From Elioraea sp964533585 (GTDB lineage: Bacteria > Pseudomonadota > Alphaproteobacteria > Acetobacterales > Acetobacteraceae): a stretch of 64,000 nucleotides of DNA. Where the stretch lies: positions 3,837 through 67,836 of the forward strand of contig CAZHMM010000003.1 of NCBI GenBank assembly GCA_964533585.1, read 5' to 3'. Position numbers and translations under genes: made by a program. Below, one piece after another: positions 25,559-34,749 of the stretch. The first letter of the stretch is position 1; each line of letters begins with the position of its first letter. The notes beneath the pieces are model-generated. The model was not told the DNA's origin, did no database searches, and saw only the letters and a list, made by a program, of their open reading frames with translations.

Positions 25559-26764
25559 TTAACCCTGCGGGCCGAACGCCCCGGCGGCCCGGGCGGCAGC
25601 GATTGCCGCCTCATCGAGGCCAAGCTCGCGCAGCACCTGATCGGCGTGCTCGCCGAGTGCCGGCGGATGGCGGCGCACCGCGACCGGTGCGGCGGTCAGC
25701 GAAAAGGGCGGCGCGACACCACGTTCGACGCGCCCCTCCCGCTCCCACTCCAGCACCGCGCCGGCGGCTGCGAGCTGCGGGTGATCCGCCGCCTGGGCGA
25801 TGCTGTGGACGCGCGCGACATTCACCTTCGCCGCACCCAGGCAGGCGAGGATCTCGTCGCAGCGGAGGCGCCGCGTGACGGCCGAGAGGGCCTCGACCAG
25901 TGCCGCGCGGTGCGCGCGGCGCTCCATGGCGGTGGCGAATTCCGGCCTGTCGAGCGAGGCCGCGTCGAGCGCGCGCGCGCAGCGGCGCCACATCTCATCG
26001 CTCGGCGCGATGATCACGACGTCGCCGTCCGCCGCTGGAAACACCTGATTCGGCACGCTCAGATGATTCGCCGTGCCCATCCGCTGATGCTCGGTCCGGG
26101 CCAGCCACCAGTCGGTGTAGAAGTAGCACAGCAGATGCGCCGAGGACTGCAACAGCGACGAGGCGACCTTCTGCCCCTTGCCCGTCCGCGCGCGGTGCAA
26201 CAGCGCCGCAAGGATCGCGCAGACCATGCCGAGGCTGCCGTGCAGATCGATCGCCGCGGTGCCGACGCGCACCGGCGGCCGGTCCGGCTCGCCGGTCAGA
26301 TGCATCAGTCCGGAATGCGCCTGCAAGGCGACGTCGTTGGCGCCGAAGTCACGCAGCGGACCGGCCTCGCCGTAGGCGGAGAAGCTGCAATGGATCAGGC
26401 CCGGATTGTCGGCAGCGAGGTCCTCATAGGCGAGCCCCCACCGCTCCATCGCACCAGGGCGGAAATTGTGCACCAGCACATCGGCCGAGAGCGCGAGCCG
26501 GCGCGCGAGGTCGCGCCCGGCCGCGCTCTTGAGGTCGAGGACGATGCTCCGCTTGTTGCGGTTGAGCGCGAGAAACGACGGGCTGGCGCCAAGACGCTCC
26601 AGCACCTCGCGCGTCACGCCGAAGCCGCGCGCCTCGTCGCCGCGTCCCGGCTCCTCCACCTTGATGACGTCGGCGCCGAGATCGCCGAGCACCTGCGTCG
26701 CCGCCGGACCGGCGAAGACACGGCTCAGGTCCAGCACGCGCACGCCGTGCAGCGCGCCCTCCAT
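25559..26764 (-). CDS. CaiB/BaiF family (class III) CoA-transferase
   Basis: A 401-residue enzyme that moves CoA between carboxylic acids. The N-terminus RVLDLSRVFAGPAATQVLGDLGADVIKVE and the later GDE, NRNKRS and DLKS segments are typical of the family, as is the conserved catalytic Asp after ANDVALQAHSG. It is the last gene of an operon with two MaoC-like hydratases and an enoyl-CoA hydratase, so it probably activates the acid whose CoA ester they process. Confidence 0.88.
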   Translation of the reverse strand: MEGALHGVRVLDLSRVFAGPAATQVLGDLGADVIKVEEPGRGDEARGFGVTREVLERLGASPSFLALNRNKRSIVLDLKSAAGRDLARRLALSADVLVHNFRPGAMERWGLAYEDLAADNPGLIHCSFSAYGEAGPLRDFGANDVALQAHSGLMHLTGEPDRPPVRVGTAAIDLHGSLGMVCAILAALLHRARTGKGQKVASSLLQSSAHLLCYFYTDWWLARTEHQRMGTANHLSVPNQVFPAADGDVVIIAPSDEMWRRCARALDAASLDRPEFATAMERRAHRAALVEALSAVTRRLRCDEILACLGAAKVNVARVHSIAQAADHPQLAAAGAVLEWEREGRVERGVAPPFSLTAAPVAVRRHPPALGEHADQVLRELGLDEAAIAAARAAGAFGPQG

Positions 26765-26769
26765 GTCCG

Positions 26770-27219
26770 CTAGGCCCGCGCAAGGGTCACGGCGGCACTG
26801 CCCACGGTCAGCTTCCGGCCGGTGCCATCCTCGGCCCAGACCTCGACGCCGAGCCGCCGGCCGGCCGGCCCCTCCTCGACCGCGGCGATGCGCAGCACGC
26901 AGGTGACCGGCACGTCCTCGTAGATCGGCGCGATGTACTTCGTCGTCAGCGCGCCGCCGCCCTCCAGCACGGCCGGGCCGAAGCTGCGCAGCAGCAGATC
27001 GAGGATCCAGTTGGTCGAGATCATCCCGTCGGCGATGATGCCCGGCAGGCCCTGGCGCTTTGCGTAGTCGTCGTCGTCATGGATGGTCGGTCCGCCGCGG
27101 TGCACCCGGCCGTCATTCGCCTCCACCGTCGGCAGCGCATCGACGTACCACCGCATCCGCTCGCGCGTCATGCAGCGCGGCGCGCTGCGGATCTCGTCCC
27201 CCTCGCGCAATTCCATCAC
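26770..27219 (-). CDS. MaoC-like hot-dog dehydratase
   Basis: A 149-residue hot-dog-fold protein. Mid-sequence it has the segment GLPGIIADGMISTNWILDLL typical of MaoC/R-hydratases, and a C-terminal beta-rich part. It would hydrate or dehydrate an acyl-CoA. It overlaps the neighbouring gene by four bases, and the two short proteins probably form the two halves of a heteromeric hydratase. Confidence 0.75.
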   Translation of the reverse strand: MMELREGDEIRSAPRCMTRERMRWYVDALPTVEANDGRVHRGGPTIHDDDDYAKRQGLPGIIADGMISTNWILDLLLRSFGPAVLEGGGALTTKYIAPIYEDVPVTCVLRIAAVEEGPAGRRLGVEVWAEDGTGRKLTVGSAAVTLARA

Positions 27220-27659
27220 GCCGCCTCCTGTGCCGACTCGCGATAGGAGAGACAGACCGTGTCGCGATAGGCGACGAGCAGCCGGCCATCGTCACGGGCA
27301 CGCATCGTGATATCCATCTCGACATACTCACGCCCACGCTTGAGGTAGCGGCGGCTGACCACACCTTCCACCAGCAGCGGATCGCCAGCGTGGATCGGCG
27401 CGTGCCAGGTCACGTCGAAGGTGTAATGGACCCGCGCATTGGGACCGCAGCCCTCGGGGCAGTAGAGGGAGTAGAGGCGCAGCTTCTCCAGATGCGCCAT
27501 GGTCGGCGGCACGACCGGACGCGCGCTGTCCTGGAAGCAGGGCTGGTGCATCTCGTTGGCGTGGCAGTACTCGCGCACCTGGAAGGCGCTGATCATCACC
27601 TCGACCGGCCCCAGCCGGTCGCCTTCCACGAGATCGCTGGTGAAACGGCCGGTTGGCAT
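27216..27659 (-). CDS. MaoC-like N-terminal domain protein
   Basis: A 147-residue protein resembling the N-terminal half of two-domain MaoC (HTD2-type) hydratases, with conserved CHANEMHQ-like and HAPIHAGDPLLVEG segments. ATG 27659 is chosen because it follows the enoyl-CoA hydratase stop by a single base; the open frame extends upstream only into that gene. The four-base overlap with the next gene suggests a two-subunit enzyme. Confidence 0.75.
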   Translation of the reverse strand: MPTGRFTSDLVEGDRLGPVEVMISAFQVREYCHANEMHQPCFQDSARPVVPPTMAHLEKLRLYSLYCPEGCGPNARVHYTFDVTWHAPIHAGDPLLVEGVVSRRYLKRGREYVEMDITMRARDDGRLLVAYRDTVCLSYRESAQEAA

Positions 27660-27660
27660 A

Positions 27661-28434
27661 CTATCTCCCCTTGAACACGGGCTTGCGCTTCTCGACGAAG
27701 GCGCGCTGCGCCTCCCTGGCGTCATCGCTTTGCGACAGCGCCTCGGTGATGGTCTGCTCGAAGCGGTATGCGTCGCGGTAGGGCATGCTCTCCACCACCG
27801 CGAAGGCGCGCTTCGCCTCGCGCACCGCAAGCGGGCTCTTGGTGGCGATCTCGCGCGCGAGTTCGGTCGCCGCATCGAGCAGCGCCGCGCGCGGCAGCAC
27901 CTGCTCGATGAGCCCGAGGCGATGGAGCTCCACCGCCGGAACGCGCCGGCCAGTGAAGAACATCATCCGCGCCTTCGACCGGCTGAAATGCTCGGAGAGG
28001 AACTTCGCCCCGCCGGCAAGACCGACATCGATCTCCGGCATCTGCACCCAGCATTCCTCGGCCGCGAGCAGGATGTCGCAGGCGAGCATCAGCGCGAAAC
28101 CGGCGCCGATCGCCGGTCCATTCGCGGCGCAGATCACCGGCTTCAGGCAGTCCATCGGCGCGTAGAAGAACTCCCGCGTCAGGCGGTTGTGGCGGATGTA
28201 GTCGCCCGGCCCCTGCACCAGCCCGACGCGCTCCTTGATGTCGGCGCCGGCCGAGAAGCTCGCGCCGGCGCCGGTCAGCACGACCGCGCGGACATCCTCG
28301 CGGTCCGAGCACGCATCGAACAGCCAGGTGAGCTCCTCGCGCAGGCGCCGGTTCTGCGCGTTCACCGGCGGCCGATCGAGCGTGATCGTCGCGACCCCGT
28401 CGGCCAGCGCGAAGCGGCAGCATGTGAGCTCCAT
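27661..28434 (-). CDS. Enoyl-CoA hydratase/isomerase family protein
   Basis: A 257-residue crotonase. The oxyanion-hole segments GASFSAGADIKE (about 55-66) and CAANGPAIGAGFALMLACD (about 100-118) are present, but the usual second glutamate region reads EEC, so hydratase versus isomerase activity cannot be decided. It sits ten bases after a Bug receptor and one base before the MaoC-like pair. Confidence 0.82.
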   Translation of the reverse strand: MELTCCRFALADGVATITLDRPPVNAQNRRLREELTWLFDACSDREDVRAVVLTGAGASFSAGADIKERVGLVQGPGDYIRHNRLTREFFYAPMDCLKPVICAANGPAIGAGFALMLACDILLAAEECWVQMPEIDVGLAGGAKFLSEHFSRSKARMMFFTGRRVPAVELHRLGLIEQVLPRAALLDAATELAREIATKSPLAVREAKRAFAVVESMPYRDAYRFEQTITEALSQSDDAREAQRAFVEKRKPVFKGR

Positions 28435-28444
28435 CGGCGCGGTC

Positions 28445-29419
28445 TCACTCCACCTTCACGCCGGCCGTCTCGATGATGCGGCGCCACTTGCTGCGCCCAT
28501 CCGCCACCACCTGGGCGAGCTCCGCCGGCGTGCCGCCCGAGGCGACCATGCCCAGGTCGCGGAAACGGTCACGGATGCGCGGCAGGCGCAGCACCTCGTT
28601 GAAGACCGCGTTGAGGCGCTCGACGATCGACGCCGGCAGGCCGCCCGGGCCGGCGATGTAGAGCAGGGTGGTGCTCTCGTAGCCGGGCAGGGTCTCGGCG
28701 ATCGCCGGGAAGTCGGGATACTCCTCGAGCCGACGCTCGGTGGAGACGCCGAGCAGGTGCAGTTGCCCCGCCCGCACGGCCGGAATCATCGCCGTGAAGC
28801 TGTCGAGCGCGACCTCGACGCGGCCTGCCGTCAGATCGAGCAACGCCTGCCCCGAGCTGCGATACGGCACATGCGTCATCCGTGTGCCGCTCATGTTCAT
28901 GAACAGCTCCATCGCCAGATGGCTCGACGAGCCTGGCCCGGTGGAGGAGAAGCTCAGCCTGTCCGGGTTCGCGCGCAGATAGGTGATGAACTCGGCAACC
29001 GAACGCGCGGGCACGGAGAGATGCACGACCAGCACGTTCGGCAGATGCGCGAGATGCACGATCGGCGTGAAGTCGCGCTCGGCGTCGTAGCGGAGGTTCG
29101 CGTAGAGGAAGGGATTCGTCATCTGCACGCCCGGCGTGCAGATCAGGATCGTGTAGCCGTCCGGCGGCTGCTGCGCGACGAAGGTGGCGCCGAGCGACCC
29201 CGCTTGGCCGGGCCGGTTTTCGATGATCAGCGGCTGGCCGAGCCGCGGCACGAGCTCCTCGGCAAGCAGACGGGCGACGATGTCGCTGCCGCCCGCGGGC
29301 GCGAACGGCACGACGAAGCGGATCGGCCGGGTCGGATAGGCGGACTGCGCCGCGGCGGGCAGCACGGGCAATGCGGCAAGCGCGGCGGCGGCGAGCAGAG
29401 AGCGGCGATTGGCCGGCAC
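28445..29419 (-). CDS. Bug-family (TctC-like) periplasmic solute receptor
   Basis: A 324-residue exported binding protein of the tripartite tricarboxylate transporter type. It has a signal peptide (NRRSLLAAAALAALPVLPAAAQ), then the family start YPTRPIRFVVPFAPAGGSDI. The GTG at 29419 is taken as start because GGAGGAG lies eight bases upstream. Receptors of this family bind small carboxylates. No TctA/TctB membrane subunits lie nearby, as is common for these expanded families. It heads the CoA-ester operon, suggesting a substrate that is then CoA-activated. Confidence 0.88.
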   Translation of the reverse strand: MPANRRSLLAAAALAALPVLPAAAQSAYPTRPIRFVVPFAPAGGSDIVARLLAEELVPRLGQPLIIENRPGQAGSLGATFVAQQPPDGYTILICTPGVQMTNPFLYANLRYDAERDFTPIVHLAHLPNVLVVHLSVPARSVAEFITYLRANPDRLSFSSTGPGSSSHLAMELFMNMSGTRMTHVPYRSSGQALLDLTAGRVEVALDSFTAMIPAVRAGQLHLLGVSTERRLEEYPDFPAIAETLPGYESTTLLYIAGPGGLPASIVERLNAVFNEVLRLPRIRDRFRDLGMVASGGTPAELAQVVADGRSKWRRIIETAGVKVE

Positions 29420-29502
29420 GACGTGATCTCCTCCCTGGCTGGTCTTGGGTTCGATCGTGGTCGGCGGCGTCGGCCGCGACAACGCGCGGCGGACGACCAG
29501 CA

Positions 29503-29523
29503 TCCTTGCGCCATGTGAAAGGA
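29503..29523. promoter_or_regulatory. LysR-type operator (TCCTT-N11-AAGGA)
   Basis: An inverted repeat with the T-N11-A pattern lies between the divergent Bug/CoA operon and the LysR gene, 60 bp before the regulator's ATG. It is where such a regulator normally binds. Confidence 0.55.
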
Positions 29524-29582
29524 CAGACTTGCCGTGACCGCCGCCGCAGGGCCTGATCGCCTGTCGATGCAGGGGGAAACGG

Positions 29583-30521
29583 ATGGATCAGCTGCGGGCG
29601 ATGCGGGTGTTCCAGGCGGTGGTCCAGCAGGGCAGCCTGTCCTCGGCCGCGCGCCAGCTCGGGCTGTCGGCACCGTCGGTCACGCGCCAGGTGCAGGCGC
29701 TGGAGGAGGATCTCGGCGCGCGGCTGTTCCACCGCACCAGCCGCCACCTCTCGCTCACCGAGGCGGGCGAGCTCTATCTGCGTCAGGTCGAGCAGGTGCT
29801 GGTCCAGCTCCAGGAGGCGCGCGAGGCGGTCGCCAATCTCCAGGCCGTGCCCCGGGGGATGCTGCGGGTGCATGCGCGCGTGCTGGTCGGCCAGATCTGG
29901 GTCGCGCCCGCCCTGCCGCGCTTCCTCGCCGCCAATCCCGAGGTGCGGGTGGACCTGCAGCTCTCGAACGCGATCATCGATCCGGTCGAGCGGCAGCTCG
30001 ATCTCGACATCCGCATCGGCGCGCTCGCCGATTCGAGCCTGATCGCTCGCCGGCTCGCCACCTCCGAGCGCATCGTCTGCGCCGCGCCGGGCTATCTCGC
30101 CCGACACGCGCCGCCGCGCACACCGGCCGAACTCGGCGCGCATAACTGCCTGACCTACCGCCTGACGCTCGGCCGCCCGGTCTGGCGCTTCCTCGACGGA
30201 GCCGGCGCGCTGACCGAGGTGCCGGTCAGCGGCAGCCTGCAGACCGACAGCGGGCCGGCACTGCTGTCGGCGACGTGCGCGGGGCTGGGTATCGCGCTGC
30301 TGCCCGACTGGTCGATCCTCGAGGAGCTGCGCACGGGGCGGCTCGTCCGGCTCTTCCCCGACCACCGCGTCAGCCACATGGAGTTCGAGAACGGCATCTT
30401 TGCCGTCTATGCGAACGGCCGGCGGATGCCGACCAAGCTGCGCGTCTTCCTCGATTTCCTGGTCGAGCTGTTCCGCGAGGGGGTCGGCCCGCCCGACCAG
30501 CCGCCGAAGCTGCCCGGCTGA
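29583..30521 (+). CDS. LysR-family transcriptional regulator
   Basis: A 312-residue regulator. The N-terminal winged helix-turn-helix is at about 1-60 (VVQQGSLSSAARQLGLSAPSVTRQVQALEEDLG), the effector-binding domain at about 88-295. It is divergent from the Bug/CoA-transferase operon and probably controls it through the dyad in the 163-bp gap. A second Bug gene follows downstream on the same strand. Confidence 0.9.
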   Translation: MDQLRAMRVFQAVVQQGSLSSAARQLGLSAPSVTRQVQALEEDLGARLFHRTSRHLSLTEAGELYLRQVEQVLVQLQEAREAVANLQAVPRGMLRVHARVLVGQIWVAPALPRFLAANPEVRVDLQLSNAIIDPVERQLDLDIRIGALADSSLIARRLATSERIVCAAPGYLARHAPPRTPAELGAHNCLTYRLTLGRPVWRFLDGAGALTEVPVSGSLQTDSGPALLSATCAGLGIALLPDWSILEELRTGRLVRLFPDHRVSHMEFENGIFAVYANGRRMPTKLRVFLDFLVELFREGVGPPDQPPKLPG

Positions 30522-30641
30522 AGATTTCATTCTCCGCAACGATGCCGTGCCGGCGCGATGCGTTCCCCGCCGCGCGGCGGCTGCCCAACGTCACCTCCAG
30601 ACATCCGGCCTTGACGGACCGGATCGGGGGAGGAACCAGGA

Positions 30642-31619
30642 ATGGCACGGCTCGGTCGGAGACAGACATTCCGCGCGGCAGGAGCGGCAGCGTTGCTGGC
30701 CGCGCCGGCGCTTGCGCAGCCGCGTTGGCCGGACCGGCCCGTGCGCATCGTCGTGCCCTACCCGCCCGGCGGCTCGACGGACCCGGTCGCCCGCGTATTG
30801 GCAGCCGATCTCCAGACCCGGCTTGGACAGCCCGTGATCGTCGAGAACCGTGCTGGTGCCGCCGGCTCGATCGGCACGGAAGCGGTCGTGCGCGCGGCTG
30901 CTGACGGCACCGCCTTCCTGTTCCACACCTCGGTGCTGGCCACCGAGCCGAGCTTCAAGCCGAGCCTGCCCTACAACGTGCTGGATGATCTCACGCCGGT
31001 CAGCCTGGCGGTGACCGGACCCTATCTGCTGGTGGTGAACCCGTCGCTACCGGCACGCGACGTCGGCGAACTGATCGCCTATGCGCGCGCCAATCCGGGC
31101 CGTCTCAACTTCGGCTCGGCCGGTGTGGGCTCCTCGGGCCATCTCATCGGCGAGCTCTTTGCCCTGCGCGCCGGCATCCAGGTGGTGCACGTGCCGTATC
31201 GCGGCGGCGGGCCGTCGCTGACGGGGCTGATGCAGAACGAGATCAAGTTTGTCTTCGACACGATCCCCGGCTCGCGCGGACTGGTCGAGGAGGGGCGGCT
31301 GCGCGCGCTTGCGGTCACGAGCCCTGCCCGCGCGCCGCTGCTCGCGAGCGTGCCGACGATCGGCGAGAGCGGCCTGCCGGACTTCGCCAATGAGTTCTGG
31401 CTCGGCCTGTTCGCACCCGCCCGGCTGCCCGCGGAGATCCAGAGCCGCATGGCCGAGGCGGTGCGCGCGGCCCTCGCCGAGCCGGCGGTGCGCGAGCGCC
31501 TGCTCGCGCTCGGCCTCGTGCCGCAGGGCCTCGGCCCCGAGGCGTTCGACGCCGTGCTGCGCCGCGACATCGCGCAATGGCGCGAGGTGATCACGCGCGC
31601 CAACATCCGCGCCGAATAG
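30642..31619 (+). CDS. Bug-family periplasmic solute receptor
   Basis: A 325-residue binding protein. The signal peptide is RRQTFRAAGAAALLAAPALAQ, followed by WPDRPVRIVVPYPPGGSTDPVAR, and VPYRGGGPSLTGLM later on. It probably captures a small organic acid. A gene for an exported hydrolase follows after 22 bp, so the two may work on the same compound in the periplasm. Confidence 0.9.
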   Translation: MARLGRRQTFRAAGAAALLAAPALAQPRWPDRPVRIVVPYPPGGSTDPVARVLAADLQTRLGQPVIVENRAGAAGSIGTEAVVRAAADGTAFLFHTSVLATEPSFKPSLPYNVLDDLTPVSLAVTGPYLLVVNPSLPARDVGELIAYARANPGRLNFGSAGVGSSGHLIGELFALRAGIQVVHVPYRGGGPSLTGLMQNEIKFVFDTIPGSRGLVEEGRLRALAVTSPARAPLLASVPTIGESGLPDFANEFWLGLFAPARLPAEIQSRMAEAVRAALAEPAVRERLLALGLVPQGLGPEAFDAVLRRDIAQWREVITRANIRAE

Positions 31620-31641
31620 GCCGGCAGAGGAGGATACCGGA

Positions 31642-32631
31642 ATGCGCAACGATCAGGCCTGGTCAGCGCCGCGCCGGCGCGAGCTCCTGCTCGGCACGGC
31701 GGCGCTCGCGGCAACGGCCGCAGTTCCCGCCGGTGCCCAGGTGGCGCCCGCGAGCCGGCAGGCGCCGGGCTTCTATCGCCATCGGGTCGGCGAGATCGAG
31801 GTGACGGCGCTGCTCGACGGCACCATCGCCTTCCCCGACGCGGCGCTGCCGAACCTGTTCGCGCGCTACGATGCCGAGACGGCGAACCGCCTCCGCGCCG
31901 ACGCCTTCGTCGCCCCTGGCGGCGTGCCGCTCGCCGTCAACGCCTTCCTGGTCACGATCGGAACGAGGCGCATCCTGATCGATGCGGGCGCGGCCTCCGC
32001 CCTCGGGCCGAATCTGGGCCAGATTCCGGCCAATCTGGCGGCCGCCGGCCTCGCAGCCGACGATATCGAGACGATCGTGCTGACGCACATGCACCGCGAC
32101 CATGCGGTGGGGCTGATGCAGGCGGACGGCAGCGCGGCCTTCCCGCGCGCCGAGCTCCTGGTGGCCGAGGCGGAGGCCGCCTATTGGTCGGATCCGGGCG
32201 AGGAAACCCGCGCCCCTCCGCCGCTGCGGCCGTTCTTCGCGCCGGCGCGGGCCGTGCTGGCGGCCTACGGGTCGCGCGTGCGGCGGATCGGCACCGAGAC
32301 CGAGGTCGCACCCGGCCTGCGCACGCTGGCGATCCCCGGCCACACACCCGGCCATCTCGGCGTGCAGATCGCCTCGGGCGATGCGCAGCTGCTGATGTGG
32401 GCGGACGTGGTGCACGCCCAGGCACTCCAATTCGCCCGGCCGGACTGGTCGATCTCGTTCGACTCCGATCCGGATCTGACGGCGCAGTCGCGCCGGCGCC
32501 TGTTCGACATGGCGGCGACCGACCGCATCGCGGTGGCGGGCTCGCACCTTGCCTTCCCGGGCATCGGCTACGTCGCCCGCCGCGGCGAGGGCTACGCCTT
32601 CGTGCCGACCATGTGGCGCTCGCCGCCGTAG
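31642..32631 (+). CDS. Exported metallo-beta-lactamase-fold hydrolase
   Basis: A 329-residue protein with a twin-arginine-like signal (RRRELLLGTAALAATAA). The metal motif THMHRDH is near residue 151, a second His is in PGHTPGH, and the Asp ligand is in WADVVHAQ, all typical of the zinc hydrolase superfamily (lactonase/glyoxalase II-like). GAGGA precedes the start. It probably hydrolyses an ester, lactone or thioester in the periplasm; substrate unknown. Confidence 0.85.
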   Translation: MRNDQAWSAPRRRELLLGTAALAATAAVPAGAQVAPASRQAPGFYRHRVGEIEVTALLDGTIAFPDAALPNLFARYDAETANRLRADAFVAPGGVPLAVNAFLVTIGTRRILIDAGAASALGPNLGQIPANLAAAGLAADDIETIVLTHMHRDHAVGLMQADGSAAFPRAELLVAEAEAAYWSDPGEETRAPPPLRPFFAPARAVLAAYGSRVRRIGTETEVAPGLRTLAIPGHTPGHLGVQIASGDAQLLMWADVVHAQALQFARPDWSISFDSDPDLTAQSRRRLFDMAATDRIAVAGSHLAFPGIGYVARRGEGYAFVPTMWRSPP

Positions 32632-32725
32632 CGGCGGCACCGACCACCTCCGGACGACGCGCCCCGCCCGCCGACTCGCTTCGCCCTCGCCCTGCGGCGC
32701 GTTCATTCGCCCGGTGGGGCGGAGC

Positions 32726-32759
32726 TTGAGTCCGCGCTTGACGAGCATAGGATATATCC
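32726..32759 (+). promoter_or_regulatory. Candidate promoter and palindrome before the amide-degradation operon
   Basis: TTGAGT (32726-32731) and TAGGAT (32748-32753) are 16 bases apart, overlapped by the perfect palindrome GGATATATCC (32750-32759). It lies about 35 bp before the first gene of the nine-gene operon. The operon's own GntR regulator is a natural candidate to bind it. Confidence 0.45.
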
Positions 32760-32791
32760 GCTGCACTGAGCGCACGAGGACGGGGAGCCAC

Positions 32792-33883
32792 GTGCGAGAC
32801 ACGAGCGGCACGACGACACGGATCGGCGAAGTCGCGGTCGAGGCGCTGCACAAGACCTTCGGCCCGGTGGTCGCCGTCGATGGCGTCAGCCTCGCCGCCG
32901 AGCCGGCCGAGTTCCTCGCCCTGCTCGGGCCTTCCGGCTCCGGCAAGACGACGATCCTGATGACACTTGCCGGCTTCGAGCACCCGACCTCGGGGCGCGT
33001 GCTGCTCAACGGCGAGGACGCGACCTGGTCGCCCGCGCATCGCCGCAACATCGGCATGGTGTTCCAGCGCACCACGCTGTTCCCGCACATGAGCGTACGC
33101 GACAACGTCGCGTTTCCGCTGAAGATGCGCGGCGTCCCGACGCGTGAGCGGCGCGCGCGCGCGGACGAGGCGCTCGCCACCGTCCGCCTCGCCGGCTACG
33201 GCGACCGCCTGCCAAGCCAGCTCTCGGGCGGGCAGCAGCAGCGCGTCGCACTCGCCCGCGCGATCGTCTATCGCCCGCCGATCCTGCTGATGGATGAGCC
33301 GCTCTCCGCCCTCGACAAGGCGCTGCGCGAGGAGATGCAGCTCGAGATCAAGCGGCTGCAGCGCGCCCTCGGCATTACCGTCGTGTTCGTCACCCACGAC
33401 CAGACCGAGGCGCTCACCATGGCGGACCGCATCGCCGTGCTCGACCACGGCAGGCTGATGCAGGTCGGCACGCCGCAGATGCTCTACGAGGCCCCCGAGA
33501 ATCCGTTCGTCGCCGGCTTCATCGGCGAGACCGCGTTTCTCGATGGCCGGGCCGAACGCTCCGCCGCGGCCGGGGCTGCGGCGACGCTGCGGGCCGCGGA
33601 TGGCTCGCCGCTCCATGGCATTGCCGTCTCGCCACTCATGGCCGGCGAGGCCGGGCAGATCGCGGTCCGCCCCGAACGGATCCGCCGCGCGGCCGATGGG
33701 CTCGCCGCCGAGGTGATCGAGACCGTCTATGTCGGCGCCGAGACGGCGTGCCTGCTGCGCACCGGCTTCGGCGCGCAGCTGCGCATGCGCGTTGCTGCCG
33801 GGATGCCAGTGCCGAGCCTGGGCGAGCGCCTGCACGTCGCCTGGGACGCGGCGCACGGGCGCATCTTCCGGCACGCTCCATGA
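32792..33883 (+). CDS. ABC transporter ATPase, spermidine/putrescine (PotA) type
   Basis: A 363-residue nucleotide-binding protein. Walker A is GPSGSGKTT, the Q-loop is FQRTTLFPHMSV, the signature is LSGGQQQR, Walker B is ILLMDEP, and the switch His is in VTHDQTEA. The C-terminal TOBE domain starts at about residue 285. GTG 32792 is chosen as start, preceded by GGGGAG; a longer frame reaches into the upstream gene but adds no conserved sequence. It overlaps the first permease gene (ATGA) and powers import of an amine or amide solute. Confidence 0.9.
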   Translation: MRDTSGTTTRIGEVAVEALHKTFGPVVAVDGVSLAAEPAEFLALLGPSGSGKTTILMTLAGFEHPTSGRVLLNGEDATWSPAHRRNIGMVFQRTTLFPHMSVRDNVAFPLKMRGVPTRERRARADEALATVRLAGYGDRLPSQLSGGQQQRVALARAIVYRPPILLMDEPLSALDKALREEMQLEIKRLQRALGITVVFVTHDQTEALTMADRIAVLDHGRLMQVGTPQMLYEAPENPFVAGFIGETAFLDGRAERSAAAGAAATLRAADGSPLHGIAVSPLMAGEAGQIAVRPERIRRAADGLAAEVIETVYVGAETACLLRTGFGAQLRMRVAAGMPVPSLGERLHVAWDAAHGRIFRHAP

Positions 33884-34749
33884 CCCGGCCGCCGCCCGCC
33901 TTCTTCCGTGGCGCGCGGGAGATGAGCCCCGCGCTCAGCCTGGCTCTGCTGCTCCCGTTCCTCGCGGTGCTGTTCATCGCCTTCCTGCTGCCGGTCGGCG
34001 TACTGCTGCACGAGAGCCTGTTCGTCCCCGCCGCGACGTTCGAGCACTACGCGCGGGTGTTCGACGAGCCTGTCTATCTCCGCGTGCTTTGGCGTACGGT
34101 CCGGATCGCCGCACTCGTCACGGTCATTTGCCTTGTCCTCGGCTATCCGCTGGCGATCGCGATGGCGCGTGCGCGCGGCGTGACGCTGCTGCTGCTCGCC
34201 GCCTGCGTGATGCTGCCACTCTGGACCAGCGTGCTCGTGCGCACCTATGCCTGGACGGTGCTCATGCGGCGCAACGGTCTGATCAACGACCTGCTGTTGG
34301 CGCTCGGCCTCGCGGATGCACCCGTGCGCTTGCTCTATACCGAGGGCGCAGTCGTGGTGGCGATGGCGCATGTGCTGCTGCCCTTCATGGTGCTGCCGCT
34401 CTGGACCGCGCTGCGCGCAATCCCGCCCGACTACGCTCGCGCGGCTGCCATCCTCGGCGCACGACCATGGCGAAGCTTCATCGAAGTGACCCTGCCGCTC
34501 AGCCTGCCCGGCGTCGCGAGCGGATCGATCATGGTATTCCTTCTGGCACTCGGCTTCTTCGTCACCCCCGCGCTGGTCGGCGGGCCGCAGCAGATGATGA
34601 TCGCCACGCTGATCAGCCAGCAGGTGCGCGAGTTGCTGAACTGGCCCTTCGCCGGCGCGCTGGTGGGCTGCCTCCTGCTGCTCACCCTGGTGCTGGTCGC
34701 GCTGTTCAACCGGGCCGTGCGGCTCGACCGGTTCGTGGCCTCGTCATGA
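33880..34749 (+). CDS. ABC transporter permease (PotB type)
   Basis: A 289-residue inner-membrane permease with six predicted helices and the cytoplasmic EAA-like loop (YARAAAILGARPWRSFIEVTLPLSLPG, in parts) that contacts the ATPase. The start overlaps the ATPase stop and the end overlaps the second permease. Confidence 0.88.
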   Translation: MTRPPPAFFRGAREMSPALSLALLLPFLAVLFIAFLLPVGVLLHESLFVPAATFEHYARVFDEPVYLRVLWRTVRIAALVTVICLVLGYPLAIAMARARGVTLLLLAACVMLPLWTSVLVRTYAWTVLMRRNGLINDLLLALGLADAPVRLLYTEGAVVVAMAHVLLPFMVLPLWTALRAIPPDYARAAAILGARPWRSFIEVTLPLSLPGVASGSIMVFLLALGFFVTPALVGGPQQMMIATLISQQVRELLNWPFAGALVGCLLLLTLVLVALFNRAVRLDRFVASS

